Shown: positions 27,401-36,945, numbered from the stretch's first letter. The stretch is 64,000 bases of DNA from Pseudomonas kribbensis (GCF_003352185.1 NZ_CP029608.1:1550001-1614000), one strand, 5' to 3'. Numbers and translations are program-made. Notes: generated from the sequence alone by a model not told the origin.

Positions 27401-28045
27401 ATGATCCGCTTTTTCGCTGTCCTGACCCTGCTGCTCGGTTTGAGCGGCTGCTACAGCCTGTCCCCGACACAAATCGATGATGAACTTGCACCGACCGCCG
27501 AGTCCGGCACGGCGTATTTGGTGGGGGTGGTCGGCATCTGGCCGAAATCGGCCTATACAGCCCAGGAACAGATGCTGCTGATCCGCAAGCGTGGCAGTGA
27601 CGAGTTCGCCAGCGCGCGGCTGCACAACGAGTTCTATGCCCGCACGGCACGGGATGTGCGCGAGACCGGTCGTGGCATTGGCACGCTGTTCGTGATGCCG
27701 CTCAAACCCGGACGATACGAGATCTACAACGTGCGATTTGATCGCGGCCGATCGGTGTCCTGGAGCCGTGAAGACTTCACCATCGGCATGCAGCTTGAAG
27801 CGGGCAAGGCTTATTACATCGGTGACTTCCGCGCCGGCTGCGTGTCCCCCAGCGACAGCACCTGCCTGTTCCTGCACAGCGATCACCTTGAGCGCGACGC
27901 GGCGCTGGTGCGGGCCCAATACCCGCAGGTGCCGGGCCTGCAACGGCTGGATATGCCGAACTTGTACACCGCCACGCCGTTCATCCGCGAAGAGAACGGC
28001 ACCAGTGCCTCCGTTTACAAAGCCATGCTCTCGGGGAAACTCTAA
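27401..28045 (+). CDS. Putative lipoprotein, unknown function
   Basis: A 214-aa protein with lipoprotein signal MIRFFAVLTLLLGLSGCYS (lipobox LSGC). The mature body includes FVMPLKPGRYEIYNVRFDRG and MQLEAGKAYYIGDFRAGCV, a beta-rich pattern seen in PEGA-like or carboxypeptidase-regulatory-like domains. The stop overlaps the start of the next gene by one base (TAATG). The two form a small envelope operon. I do not recognise a named family. Confidence 0.75.
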   Translation: MIRFFAVLTLLLGLSGCYSLSPTQIDDELAPTAESGTAYLVGVVGIWPKSAYTAQEQMLLIRKRGSDEFASARLHNEFYARTARDVRETGRGIGTLFVMPLKPGRYEIYNVRFDRGRSVSWSREDFTIGMQLEAGKAYYIGDFRAGCVSPSDSTCLFLHSDHLERDAALVRAQYPQVPGLQRLDMPNLYTATPFIREENGTSASVYKAMLSGKL

Positions 28046-28569
28046 TGCGCATCAAACGCCTGTTTCTGGGCTTGCTTCTGCTGCTTGGCGGTTGCCAGGC
28101 CACCCATTCGCTGAAGGCGCCGGATATCGATTACAGCAGCCAGCAACTGCCGGCGATCAATGTCAGTGTGATTGGCATGCCAAGCTGGATGCTGCGTGAC
28201 GAGCTACGTCGGCGTGGCACCTTTGAAGAAGTGAAGGCCGGCCGCAGCGAAGACGGCTACAACGTACTGGTGGTCGCCAACAGCGATGTCGGCGGGATTC
28301 AGCCGCAGATGTTTCTGAGCGCCTTCACCCTGTTTCTGGTGCCGGTGCCGGTGAGTTTCGACAGCACGGTGGTGTTCAGCCTCAGCCACGGGAAGCAAAT
28401 TCTTGGCGTTTACACGGTGAAGAACCACACCGAATCCTGGCGCGGTGCATTCAACGCCTCGGGCGGTCAGTTCGAACACATGCGTTTGATCAGCGACACG
28501 TTTATCGCGCAGATTCTCAAGGATCAACCGTTCAACCGCGAAGCCTTGAAACGCGCTGCCAGCCTCTGA
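28045..28569 (+). CDS. Putative lipoprotein, partner of the upstream lipoprotein
   Basis: A 174-aa protein with lipoprotein signal MRIKRLFLGLLLLLGGCQA (lipobox LGGC). The body contains VSVIGMPSWMLRDELRRRGT and FSLSHGKQILGVYTVKNHTE. It is translationally coupled to the previous lipoprotein, which suggests the two act in the same complex at the outer membrane or periplasm. Function unknown. It is followed by a strong terminator. Confidence 0.75.
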   Translation: MRIKRLFLGLLLLLGGCQATHSLKAPDIDYSSQQLPAINVSVIGMPSWMLRDELRRRGTFEEVKAGRSEDGYNVLVVANSDVGGIQPQMFLSAFTLFLVPVPVSFDSTVVFSLSHGKQILGVYTVKNHTESWRGAFNASGGQFEHMRLISDTFIAQILKDQPFNREALKRAASL

Positions 28570-28580
28570 TCGATGGCCAC

Positions 28581-28618
28581 AAAAATCCCGCCCGGCGTGA
28601 ACCAGGCGGGATTTTTTT
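28581..28618. terminator. Bidirectional rho-independent terminator
   Basis: AAAAATCCCGCC and GGCGGGATTTTTTT flank a loop; it serves the lipoprotein operon (plus) and the DapA-like gene (minus). Confidence 0.9.
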
Positions 28619-28621
28619 CGT

Positions 28622-29503
28622 TTAGCGCAAGGTGTTCAGCAATGCCTGCAATTGCGTATGCCCGGCCTCGCTCAGCGGGAACACCGGCAGGCGTGGATCA
28701 CCCACTTCCAGCCCGGTGTCACGCAGCCCGGCCTTGATCGTTGCCGGCAACCCGCCCTTGAGGATGAAATCCAGCAGCGGCAACTGGCGGTAGAACAGTT
28801 CCCGCGCCTTGCCCAGATCCCCCGCCAGCGTGGCTTCGTACAGATCCAGGTTGAGTTGCGGAATCAGGTTCGGCGCCGCCGTGCACCAGCCCTTGGCGCC
28901 GGCCGCGAAGGCTTCCAGCGCCAGTGGATTGCAGCCGTTGTAGAACGGCACCCGGCCTTCGCCGAGCAGTTGCAGTTTATGCATGCGCTGGATGTCGCCG
29001 GTGCTCTCCTTGACCATGGTCACGTTTTCCACGCCGTTGACGATGCGCAGGATCAGCTCCACCGACATGTCGGTGCCGCTGGTGGCGGGGTTGTTGTAGA
29101 GCATGATCGGTACGCCGATGCTGTCGCCGATGGCGCGGTAATGAGCGAGGATTTCTGCTTCGGTGAGCTTCCAGTAGGACGCCGGCAGCACCATCACCAC
29201 GTCGGCGCCGTGGGCTTCGGCAAAGCGTGCGCGACGCACCGCTTTGGCGGTGGTCAGGTCGGAAACGCTGACCACGGTCGGTACGCGTTTGGCCACGTGC
29301 TTGATGCTGAACTCGGCGACCTGGTCCCATTCCGCATCGCTCAGGTAGGCGCCTTCGCCGGTGCTGCCCAGCGGCGCGATGGCGTGGACGCCGCTGGCGA
29401 TCAGGCGGTCGATCGAACGGCCGAGGGCCGGCAGGTCAACGCCTTCGCCATTGGCGCCGAACGGGGTGATGGTGTAGCCGATGATGCCGTGAATGTTGGT
29501 CAT
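28622..29503 (-). CDS. DapA/NanA-family lyase (dihydrodipicolinate-synthase-like)
   Basis: A 293-aa TIM-barrel Schiff-base aldolase. ATG at 29503 has GGAG 8 bases upstream. Family markers are APLGSTGEGAYLSD (GSTGE), the proton-relay tyrosine in IMLYNNPATSGTDM and the Schiff-base lysine in NVTMVKESTGDIQRM. It is unlikely to be the housekeeping DapA, because it follows a class II aldolase in an operon controlled by an XRE regulator. A catabolic lyase for a 2-oxo acid or sugar acid is the likeliest role; substrate unknown. Confidence 0.83.
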   Translation of the reverse strand: MTNIHGIIGYTITPFGANGEGVDLPALGRSIDRLIASGVHAIAPLGSTGEGAYLSDAEWDQVAEFSIKHVAKRVPTVVSVSDLTTAKAVRRARFAEAHGADVVMVLPASYWKLTEAEILAHYRAIGDSIGVPIMLYNNPATSGTDMSVELILRIVNGVENVTMVKESTGDIQRMHKLQLLGEGRVPFYNGCNPLALEAFAAGAKGWCTAAPNLIPQLNLDLYEATLAGDLGKARELFYRQLPLLDFILKGGLPATIKAGLRDTGLEVGDPRLPVFPLSEAGHTQLQALLNTLR

Positions 29504-29529
29504 GTGAGTGCTCCGCAAGGATGAGGTGT

Positions 29530-30312
29530 TCAGTTCAGGCAATCGGCGTGCTGGCGCAGGTTCTGCCGGGCGTAGTAGTTGAAGGCTGCGGCATGGCGTT
29601 TGGGTTTCGAGACCCAGTCATGGGCCTCGCGACCCAGTTCGGGAATGATCGGTTTGATCGTCCCGGCGGCCATGGCCAGCAGTTGCAGTTTGGCGGCGCG
29701 CTCGATCAGTTGCGCGATGACACAGGCTTCCTCGATGGTCGTGCCGGTGGACAACTGACCGTGGTGGGAAAGCAGGATCGCCCGTTTGTCGCCCAGTGCC
29801 CCGGCAATCAATTCGCCTTCTTCGTTGCCGACCGGGACGCCCGGCCAGCCTTCAAGAAACGCGCAGTCGTCGTACAGCGGGCACAAGTCCATGTGGGAAA
29901 TCTGCAACGGTACTTCCAGCATCGACAGCGCGGCAATGTGCGTCGGGTGGGTGTGGATGATGCAGTTCACATCCGGCCGGGCGCGGTACACCCAGCTGTG
30001 GAAACGGTTGGCCGGATTAGCCATGCCGTGGCCTTCGAGCACTTCCAGGTCTTCGTTGACCAGCAGCAGATTGCTCGCGGTGATTTCATCGAATCCCAGC
30101 CCCAGTTGCTGGGTGTAGTAAGTGCCCGGCTGCGGGCCACGGGCGGTAATCTGCCCGGCAAGGCCCGAATCGTGGCCGTTCTCGAAGAGGATCCGGCAGG
30201 TCAGGGCCAGCTTTTGCCGGTCCGTCCACGTATTATCCGCCAGGCTTTTTTGCATCTGGGTCAGCGCTTGCTTGACCAGTTCGTCTTTGGGTAGTGCTAA
30301 TGTCTTCGCCAT
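29530..30312 (-). CDS. Class II aldolase/adducin family protein
   Basis: A 260-aa protein with the metal-binding histidine motif IIHTHPTHIAALSML and a third ligand in ILLSHHGQLSTGTTIEEAC. Enzymes of this fold split fuculose- or ribulose-phosphates or act as decarboxylases/dehydratases on small hydroxy-acids. It is the first gene of a two-gene operon with the DapA-like lyase (26 bp gap). It diverges from the XRE-cupin regulator over a perfect palindrome. Confidence 0.85.
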   Translation of the reverse strand: MAKTLALPKDELVKQALTQMQKSLADNTWTDRQKLALTCRILFENGHDSGLAGQITARGPQPGTYYTQQLGLGFDEITASNLLLVNEDLEVLEGHGMANPANRFHSWVYRARPDVNCIIHTHPTHIAALSMLEVPLQISHMDLCPLYDDCAFLEGWPGVPVGNEEGELIAGALGDKRAILLSHHGQLSTGTTIEEACVIAQLIERAAKLQLLAMAAGTIKPIIPELGREAHDWVSKPKRHAAAFNYYARQNLRQHADCLN

Positions 30313-30358
30313 ATCCGTGTCCTGTGGTGGTTGCCATGGATGACACTTAAGAGGCTAT

Positions 30359-30375
30359 ATGACACATTGTGTCAT
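30359..30375. promoter_or_regulatory. Perfect 17-bp palindromic operator between aldolase and XRE-cupin genes
   Basis: ATGACACATTGTGTCAT is an inverted repeat with 8-bp arms and one central base. A half-site, ATGACAC, recurs at 30340-30346. Its location 47 bp upstream of the aldolase and 46 bp upstream of the regulator fits binding by the XRE-cupin protein with control of both genes. Confidence 0.75.
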
Positions 30376-30420
30376 TGGCAAGGACAAATCGTCTTTCCTT
30401 TGCTGGAATAATCGCTTCGC

Positions 30421-30963
30421 ATGTCTATCCGTTTGAAATTATTGAGAAAAAAACTTGGCGTAACCCTTGAGGCACTGGCCGAGAAATCCGGCATGACCAA
30501 GAGTTACCTGTCGAAAGTCGAACGCGGGTTGAACACGCCGTCGATTGCCGCTGCGTTGAAACTGGCGAAAGCGCTGAACGTGAAGGTCGAGGAATTGTTC
30601 TCCGAAGACAACGTCAGCCTCGACAGCTACAGCCTGGTGCGCAGTCACGAGCGCCAGTCACTGGCGGCCAACGATCACAGCCCCGGTTACGCGGTGCTGG
30701 CCCATCAGGTCAGCGAGCGCAGCCTGCTGCCGTTCATCATCTATCCGCCGACTGAATTCACCGACAAGACCTTCAAGGAACATTTGGGCGAGGAATTCCT
30801 GTTCGTCCATGAAGGCCGGGTCGAAGTCGACTTCATGAACGAACGGGTGCTGCTGGAGCGGGGCGACGCGCTGCACTTCAATGCGCAGAAACCGCACCGG
30901 ATCCGCTCGGTGGGCGAGGAGCAGGCACAACTGCTGGTGGTCGTGCACAGCAACGAAGACTGA
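30421..30963 (+). CDS. XRE-family transcriptional regulator with cupin sensor domain
   Basis: A 180-aa regulator. N-terminal HTH (residues about 5-60): LRKKLGVTLEALAEKSGMTK and SYLSKVERGLNTPSIAAALK. C-terminal cupin (residues about 105-178): HLGEEFLFVHEGRVEVDFM and RGDALHFNAQKPHRIRSVG. This architecture (PuuR/SutR type) senses small metabolites and usually represses an adjacent catabolic operon, here the class II aldolase and DapA-like genes. It probably binds the palindrome at 30359-30375. Confidence 0.9.
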   Translation: MSIRLKLLRKKLGVTLEALAEKSGMTKSYLSKVERGLNTPSIAAALKLAKALNVKVEELFSEDNVSLDSYSLVRSHERQSLAANDHSPGYAVLAHQVSERSLLPFIIYPPTEFTDKTFKEHLGEEFLFVHEGRVEVDFMNERVLLERGDALHFNAQKPHRIRSVGEEQAQLLVVVHSNED

Positions 30964-30980
30964 GTTGATTGGACGGACGC

Positions 30981-31047
30981 CATCGCTAGCAGGCTAGCTC
31001 CCACCGGAAAGTGCATTCCAGCTGTGGGAGCTAGCCTGCTAGCGATG
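30981..31047. repeat. REPIN: inverted pair of REP sequences
   Basis: CATCGCTAGCAGGCTAGCTC plus CCAC at 30981-31004 is the exact reverse complement of 31024-31047, separated by 19 bases. Each arm contains its own small palindrome (GCTAGC-AG-GCTAGC). Paired REPs facing each other are the REPIN form mobilised by RAYT proteins in fluorescent pseudomonads. It lies between the convergent XRE and DUF4917 genes. Confidence 0.88.
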
Positions 31048-31065
31048 ACGCCATAAGCGTCTCCA

Positions 31066-32085
31066 CTAGACCTCGACCGGCACCGACAGCTTCGGATTAC
31101 CCAGCGCATGGCTCTTGGAATCAAAGAAGCGTAATTCGGCGCCCGTGCCCTCGAACACCTTCGCGTAATGCCGCTTCTGGTGCTGGATGAACGCCGCGCT
31201 GCGCGGGTAGATCGAGATCGCCACGGTCTTCGGTTTCGCCAGACGCAGGGCGCGCACGATGTGGCTGTCCTGCTCGCCCAGGGCGTGGCCGAAGATGCAC
31301 AGGCTGTCGCCATGCTCCAGTAACTGGTCGTAGCAGAACGACAGGTAATCGGAGCTGCGGATGGTCTTGAGCTTGTCCGCGCTTGGCCCTTCGTTGACGA
31401 ACAGCGGCACGTCGTCGAGGGTCTTGAGGGTGTTGTTGATCGCGAAACTGCCGAGCAGCGTGCCTTCGGTGGCGGTCAGTTTGCGGGCGCTGCCGTCCTG
31501 GTTGCGTACCAGATGCAGACCGCCGTGCAGGTACAGCAGACGCGGTTTTTCAGTGTGGCTTTCGCACAGATCGAAGCTGGCGTCGGGGCCGTTGAACAGG
31601 TCGTCGATGGCTTCGCCCCGGTGTTGCAGGGCCCAGTAGTTGAGCAGGTCGTAATTGGTGGTGAACACCGTGCGATAACTGGCCAGCTCGCGGTTCAGGA
31701 TCGTCAGGGTCGACGCTTCGACCAGTCGCCACGGAATGTGCAAATCGTGGACGGCATTGATCAGCGCCTCCTTGATCGCGTAATAGCGATTGCGCGGCGC
31801 GGCCGAGCTGACGGCCAGTGCCTTGTTGACCCGGCTGGTGGTTTTCAGCGCGCCGAGCACCTGCTCGAAACTGCGCGTCTGCATGGCGTCGAACACGCTC
31901 AGTTCCGACGGGCTCAGCGGCTTTTCTTCCACTGTGCGAGCATTCTCGAACAGCGAATCGTAGCCGAAATCGTCCCACACCGCGCGGCTGGCGCCGTTGC
32001 CCACCAGCAAACCGCGAAAGTCGGTGGTGGCGCGTAACGCGTTCCAGTCTTCGAGGGTGGCGTCGACATCCAGAAAATCGGTCAT
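31066..32085 (-). CDS. DUF4917 family protein with SIR2-like motifs
   Basis: A 339-aa protein. Four motifs in order resemble the SIR2 NAD-binding fold: [16 protein letters not shown] (Gly loop), [16 protein letters not shown] (TTNYD), [14 protein letters not shown] (LHG) and [20 protein letters not shown] recall the overall protein as DUF4917. SIR2-like proteins of this kind can be NADases in phage defence, but DUF4917 members are common chromosomal genes with no assigned role. It is a single gene between the REPIN and the convergently unrelated YiaY gene. Confidence 0.75.
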   Translation of the reverse strand: MTDFLDVDATLEDWNALRATTDFRGLLVGNGASRAVWDDFGYDSLFENARTVEEKPLSPSELSVFDAMQTRSFEQVLGALKTTSRVNKALAVSSAAPRNRYYAIKEALINAVHDLHIPWRLVEASTLTILNRELASYRTVFTTNYDLLNYWALQHRGEAIDDLFNGPDASFDLCESHTEKPRLLYLHGGLHLVRNQDGSARKLTATEGTLLGSFAINNTLKTLDDVPLFVNEGPSADKLKTIRSSDYLSFCYDQLLEHGDSLCIFGHALGEQDSHIVRALRLAKPKTVAISIYPRSAAFIQHQKRHYAKVFEGTGAELRFFDSKSHALGNPKLSVPVEV

Positions 32086-32239
32086 TGCAGGGCACGTCTC
32101 AAAACAAGGGGCAGATGGGCGGCGACTTTATCACGAGCGGGCATTGAGCCAGATCAACATCCGCCGTGACCGATCGGTCGATCCTGTATGCATCCGCCGG
32201 ATCGCAGGAGTCGATCCGGCCCCTGTCAGGAGACGCGCC

Positions 32240-33388
32240 ATGAGCAGCACCTTTTTCATTCCCGCCGTAAACATCATGGGCAGCGGCTGCCTCGACGAGG
32301 CCATGAATGCCATCCGCAACTACGGTTTTCGCAAGGCGCTGATCGTTACCGACGCGGGCCTGGCCAAGGCTGGCGTGGCGACAATGATCGCCGAGAAACT
32401 GGCGATGCAGGACATCGATTCGGTGATCTTCGACGGCGCCAAACCCAACCCGAGCATCGCCAACGTCGAGGCCGGGCTGGCGCTGCTCAAGGACAGCCGC
32501 TGTGATTTCGTGGTGTCCCTCGGCGGCGGTTCGCCCCATGACTGCGCCAAGGGCATTGCCCTGTGCGCGACCAACGGCGGGCAGATCCGTGATTACGAAG
32601 GCGTCGATCAATCGGCCAAGCCGCAACTGCCGCTGATCGCCATCAACACCACGGCCGGCACCGCCAGCGAGATGACCCGCTTCTGCATCATCACCGACGA
32701 AACCCGCCACGTGAAAATGGCCATCGTCGACCGTAACGTCACGCCGCTGCTGTCGGTCAACGACCCGGCGCTGATGGTCGCCATGCCGAAGAGTCTGACC
32801 GCCGCCACCGGCATGGACGCACTGACCCATGCCATCGAAGCCTACGTGTCCACCGCCGCCAACCCGATCACCGACGCCTGTGCGCTGAAGGCGATGACCC
32901 TGATCAGCAACAACCTGCGACTGGCGGTACGCGACGGCAGCGATCTGGCGGCGCGGGAAAACATGGCGTATGCGCAGTTCCTCGCCGGCATGGCGTTCAA
33001 CAATGCGTCCCTCGGTTACGTGCATGCGATGGCGCACCAGCTGGGCGGTTTCTACGACCTGCCTCACGGGGTTTGCAACGCGGTGCTGTTGCCCCATGTG
33101 CAGACGTTCAACGCGCTGGTCTGCGCTGATCGCCTCACCGATGTGGCCCACGCCATGGGTGCCGACATCCGTGGCTTCAGCCCGGAGGAGGGCGCAAAAG
33201 CCGCGATTGACGCGATCCGCTGCCTGGCCAAAGACGTCGACATCCCCGGCGGCTTGCGTGACCTCGGCGCCAAATGCACCGACATCCCTGTTCTTGCCGC
33301 CAATGCCCTGAAAGACGCCTGCGGTTTCACCAACCCGCGTGCGGCGGATCAGCGGCAGATCGAGGAAATTTTCCGCAGCGCGTTTTAA
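32240..33388 (+). CDS. Iron-containing alcohol dehydrogenase, YiaY/ErcA-like
   Basis: A 382-aa group III alcohol dehydrogenase. It begins [20 protein letters not shown] and contains the NAD-binding [11 protein letters not shown] and [12 protein letters not shown]. The metal ligands Asp/His are in [13 protein letters not shown] and [16 protein letters not shown] with [14 protein letters not shown]. Similarity to E. coli YiaY (L-threonine/alcohol dehydrogenase) is strong across the whole length. Its stop overlaps the stop of the convergent MFS gene by 4 bp. Confidence 0.9.
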   Translation: MSSTFFIPAVNIMGSGCLDEAMNAIRNYGFRKALIVTDAGLAKAGVATMIAEKLAMQDIDSVIFDGAKPNPSIANVEAGLALLKDSRCDFVVSLGGGSPHDCAKGIALCATNGGQIRDYEGVDQSAKPQLPLIAINTTAGTASEMTRFCIITDETRHVKMAIVDRNVTPLLSVNDPALMVAMPKSLTAATGMDALTHAIEAYVSTAANPITDACALKAMTLISNNLRLAVRDGSDLAARENMAYAQFLAGMAFNNASLGYVHAMAHQLGGFYDLPHGVCNAVLLPHVQTFNALVCADRLTDVAHAMGADIRGFSPEEGAKAAIDAIRCLAKDVDIPGGLRDLGAKCTDIPVLAANALKDACGFTNPRAADQRQIEEIFRSAF

Positions 33389-34551
33389 GCGGACGGACGA
33401 TCGGGCGTGAACCTCGTGCAGAGCACCGCGCCCGCCGCCAGAAAGCAACACAGCAGCGACAGCGGCCATGCGTGTGGACCGGCCAGCAGGCTGGCCACCG
33501 CGCCGATCAACGCGGCCATCAATTGATGAATGAAACCGCTCAGGGCCATCGCGTAAGCGCCGGCAATCGGCGCTCCATCGTTGGCCCGCGAGAGGCTGAT
33601 CGGATAGTTCAGCGACTGGCCGAACACGGCGCCGCAGTAAGGCAACCAAAGCAGCCAGGCAACGGAGCTGGCCAACAGGCTGCCAGCCAGCATCACCCCG
33701 CTTCCGGCCATCACCAGGCCCACACCCAACGCCATCAACCGATGCTGACCGGTACGCAGCACAAAGCGATTGACCGCCAGCGCCCCCAGAAAATACGCCG
33801 CACTGATCGGCCAGCCCAGCAGCCCGTAGTCGGTCGTCGACCAACCGAACGGGCCTTGCAGAATCAACGGCGCAGCGCTGTTGAACGCGATGATCACGCC
33901 ATAACCCAGACCGCCCGCGAGCGCCGGCAGAAGAAACGCTCGATGGGTCAGAATCGTTCCGTATACCGCCCAGGGCGACACGGTTGCGGGTGCTTCGACG
34001 AGTTTCGGAAAATTCAGGCGCGAGACAATCGCGGCCATCAACAGGCTGACCGCACCCAGCAGATAGAAGATCGCCTGCCAGCCCAGCGTCACCTGAATCA
34101 GCGAGCCGGCGTATTGCCCGATCCCCAGAGCAACCACAAACGAAATCGAAATCCACGACAACGCTTTTGCCAGCAGATCGCCTCGGAAACTGTCACGGAT
34201 CAGCACCCGCGCCATCACTGAAATGCCGCTGGCGCCGATCCCCTGAAGCAGTCGCAACAGCAGAAACGACTCCAGCGTCGAACCCAGCGGCAACGCCAGG
34301 TTCGCCAGCCCGTAAATCCCCAGCGCCGCCAGCAGCACCGGCTTGCGCCCGACGCGTTGTGCAAGGCTGCCCCAGAGCAACATCGGCAATGCCATGCCGA
34401 TCAGGTACAGCGACAACCCCCAGGCCACCTGCGTTGCATCGACCTGCAAGTGCCCGGCGATCTGCGGCAACGCCGGCAGGTAAATGCTCATGCCCAGTTG
34501 GGCGAGGAACACGGTGGAGCAGGTGATGAGCAGGATGAGTCCGGGATTCAT
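33385..34551 (-). CDS. MFS exporter, Bcr/CflA-type
   Basis: A 388-aa, 12-helix transporter opening with [20 protein letters not shown] and [19 protein letters not shown], typical of the Bcr/CflA drug-efflux subfamily. Motif A is [20 protein letters not shown] and motif C-like [18 protein letters not shown]. It follows the AOS-family PLP enzyme by 17 bp on the same strand, so it may export that enzyme's product. Substrate unknown. Confidence 0.83.
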   Translation of the reverse strand: MNPGLILLITCSTVFLAQLGMSIYLPALPQIAGHLQVDATQVAWGLSLYLIGMALPMLLWGSLAQRVGRKPVLLAALGIYGLANLALPLGSTLESFLLLRLLQGIGASGISVMARVLIRDSFRGDLLAKALSWISISFVVALGIGQYAGSLIQVTLGWQAIFYLLGAVSLLMAAIVSRLNFPKLVEAPATVSPWAVYGTILTHRAFLLPALAGGLGYGVIIAFNSAAPLILQGPFGWSTTDYGLLGWPISAAYFLGALAVNRFVLRTGQHRLMALGVGLVMAGSGVMLAGSLLASSVAWLLWLPYCGAVFGQSLNYPISLSRANDGAPIAGAYAMALSGFIHQLMAALIGAVASLLAGPHAWPLSLLCCFLAAGAVLCTRFTPDRPSA

Positions 34552-34568
34552 GAGTCGTCCGTGAAGGT

Positions 34569-35804
34569 TCAGCGGTCGCGATGGCCACCGTGAGTCAGTA
34601 ACAGTCCGGTGATCAAATCACAGAATTGGTGGATCAGTGTCGATTCCATGTCGGCGCGCAGGGTCACGCGGATCGCGGCTTTACCTTGAGCCACCACCGG
34701 GAAGAACACGGCGCTGGTGAAAAAGCCGTGTTCGGCCAGTTCAATGGCAATTCGAGTGGCCAGGGCGGCCTCGCCACAGTTGATCAAACGGATGGCCATG
34801 GGGCTGCCGTGCTGTTCGGTGCTCACCAGACTGTCGAACAGACGAATATTGGCCTGGAGCTGAATCTGCAACGCGCGCAGCTCTGCACTGCGATGCAGCT
34901 GGATCGAGGCAAGGCCTGCACCGATGGCCGCGCAATTGAGGCTTTGCGACCAGTTGCTCGGCCCGCCGTAACGCTGGATCAATTTCCGCTGCCGCTCATT
35001 GCCGAGCATTACCAGACCACCGCTGGCCCCGAACGATTTGGCCAGTGACGCGACGATCAGACAGTCCTCATCCAGCGCCGGCATTCTTGGTCGTACAAGA
35101 CCGGCGCCATTGCTGCCGACTGCCGACAGCGCGTGGGAATCATCCAGATACAGGAACAGGCCGTAACGTTCTTTCAGATATAGCAGACCGTCCAGATTGG
35201 CCACACCACCCATGCTGTAGGCACCGTCGGCGATATAGGCGACCGTTGTGTGGCGCTGGCACACCGATTCGAGAAAATCCATGTCGTTGTGGGGGCAGGT
35301 CAATACCTGGGTTTCGTCGGCGCAACTGGCCTTCAGGTGATTCATCGAATAGTGAGCCAGACGATCGAACACCATCACCGGCGGACGGCCCTGGGTAAAC
35401 ACACCACTGGCCAACTGCGGCAGGATCCCGGCGCTCGCGGCGCTGCAGGACAGAGTGCTCAGACACACCGCGCCAAACAATTGCGACAGCTCGCTTTCGT
35501 ATCGGTCGAGCAGCGCCAGTTTGCAGCGGTTTTTCGAATTGGCAACGCGCAGAGTGCCGGTTTCCCGTAACGCCGCGATGGCGCCTTCGAGCAGGGCGGG
35601 GTGGTGATCCAGGCCCAGATAGGACGTGGTGCAGAAATGATGGAACCGGCGCCCGTGCTGATCGAGCAACTGGTTGCAGCCTTTGACTTCGACGTTGAGA
35701 GCGGCGATTTTTCCGGCTTCGGCGGCTTCCCAGTCGTGGTCGGCCAGCGCGATGACTTTGCGGTAGTTGGAGAAGGTGTTGGCGGATTCCGGCGAGTGAT
35801 TCAT
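34569..35804 (-). CDS. PLP-dependent alpha-oxoamine synthase family enzyme
   Basis: A 411-aa fold-type I aminotransferase. ATG at 35804 has AAGGAG 9 bases upstream; the longer open frame upstream lacks a ribosome site. Family signs are HFCTTSYLGLDHHPALLEGA, the PLP-contacting LYLDDSHALSAVGSNGAG and the Schiff-base lysine in VASLAKSFGASGGLVML. This is the BioF/KBL/CqsA group, which condenses an acyl-CoA with an amino acid to make an alpha-amino ketone. It is not the biotin-operon BioF by context. Pairing with an exporter suggests a secreted small molecule. Confidence 0.78.
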   Translation of the reverse strand: MNHSPESANTFSNYRKVIALADHDWEAAEAGKIAALNVEVKGCNQLLDQHGRRFHHFCTTSYLGLDHHPALLEGAIAALRETGTLRVANSKNRCKLALLDRYESELSQLFGAVCLSTLSCSAASAGILPQLASGVFTQGRPPVMVFDRLAHYSMNHLKASCADETQVLTCPHNDMDFLESVCQRHTTVAYIADGAYSMGGVANLDGLLYLKERYGLFLYLDDSHALSAVGSNGAGLVRPRMPALDEDCLIVASLAKSFGASGGLVMLGNERQRKLIQRYGGPSNWSQSLNCAAIGAGLASIQLHRSAELRALQIQLQANIRLFDSLVSTEQHGSPMAIRLINCGEAALATRIAIELAEHGFFTSAVFFPVVAQGKAAIRVTLRADMESTLIHQFCDLITGLLLTHGGHRDR

Positions 35805-36036
35805 AGGCAGCTCTCCTTGAGCATGGCAATCCATGGGGTGTTTCAATTTGTGTGTGTTGCCAGACTTTACAGAGAGCGATGCAGGGTCAGAATCGGCCTT
35901 GTCTGATAGCGTTGAGTGTTGTTGGAGTTTTTTCTGTAGGGGGATGTAGCGCTTGGCTGTAGGGCAATTGACTGCCTGCATCGAGAGCAACGCGGTTATC
36001 CTGCCGGGGTCCGCGAACCCTGTTAATGAGTGCCTC

Positions 36037-36945
36037 ATGTTGCAGAAAAACCTGACCCGTCGCCTTGATCTGATAACCCTGCAACTGTTCGTCGCCGTGC
36101 ACGAGGAAGGCACCCTGACCCGCGCGGCTGCTCGCGAGGCCATTGCCGTGTCGGCGGCGAGCAAGCGTTTGATGGAGCTTGAGGAGGCGCTCGGCATCAG
36201 CCTGTTCGTGCGTCAAGCCAAGGGCATGATCCTGACTCCGGCCGGCGAAACCCTGTTGCACCACGCCCGGCAGATGTTGTTCAACGTCGAGAAAATGGGC
36301 CTCGAACTGGGCGAGCACAGTCACGGCGTACGCGGTTATGTGCGGATGCTGGCGAACCTGTCGGCGATCATTCAGTTTCTACCGGAAGACCTGCGCGCCT
36401 TCACCGCGCAGCACCCGCAGGTCAAGACCGATCTTGAGGAGCGGCCCAGCGCCGGGGTGATTCAGGGTGTGCTTGATGGTGTGGCGGATCTGGGCATCTG
36501 TTCCTGCGACAGCGACGTCAAAAGCTTGCAGAGCGTGCACTATCGCCGGGACAAGCTGATGGTGGTCATGCTTCCCGCGCATCCGTTGGCCGGGCGCGAA
36601 TCCGTGGCTTTCAGTGAAACCCTGGACAGCGATTATGTCGGCCTGCACGCCGCCAGTTCGATCAACATGCGTACCCACGCGGCCGCCCGTCAGGCCGGCA
36701 AGGTTCTGCGTATCCGCATCCATGTACCGGGATTCGATGCCATGTGCCGGATGGTTCAGGCCAACATGGGCATCGGCATCCTGCCTCAGCGTGCCTATGA
36801 ATTGTTCGGTCGAGCGTTGGGACTGCAAGCGGTGCCGTTGACCGATGACTGGTCGGATCGTGATTTGATCGTGGTCGTACGAGACGAGGCCGGGTTGTCG
36901 CCGGTGAGCCGGCTCTTGTTCGAACATTTGCGCGCAGACACCTGA
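36037..36945 (+). CDS. LysR-family transcriptional regulator
   Basis: A 302-aa LysR regulator. ATG at 36037 gives MLQKNLTRRLDLITLQLFVA. HTH at about residues 24-43 (TRAAAREAIAVSAASKRLME), followed by the two-lobed effector domain (LADLGICSCDSDVK-type segment, GIGILPQRAYELFG). It lies between the divergent AOS-family gene (233 bp) and a co-directional CoA-transferase operon (103 bp), so either could be its target. A perfect 9-bp hairpin overlaps its stop codon at 36945-36967. Confidence 0.88.
   Translation: MLQKNLTRRLDLITLQLFVAVHEEGTLTRAAAREAIAVSAASKRLMELEEALGISLFVRQAKGMILTPAGETLLHHARQMLFNVEKMGLELGEHSHGVRGYVRMLANLSAIIQFLPEDLRAFTAQHPQVKTDLEERPSAGVIQGVLDGVADLGICSCDSDVKSLQSVHYRRDKLMVVMLPAHPLAGRESVAFSETLDSDYVGLHAASSINMRTHAAARQAGKVLRIRIHVPGFDAMCRMVQANMGIGILPQRAYELFGRALGLQAVPLTDDWSDRDLIVVVRDEAGLSPVSRLLFEHLRADT

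Noticed and set aside
32099..34156. 685-codon minus-strand frame across yiaY-like and MFS genes
   Set aside because: Runs antisense to yiaY and in a wrong frame of the MFS gene; no recognisable domain.
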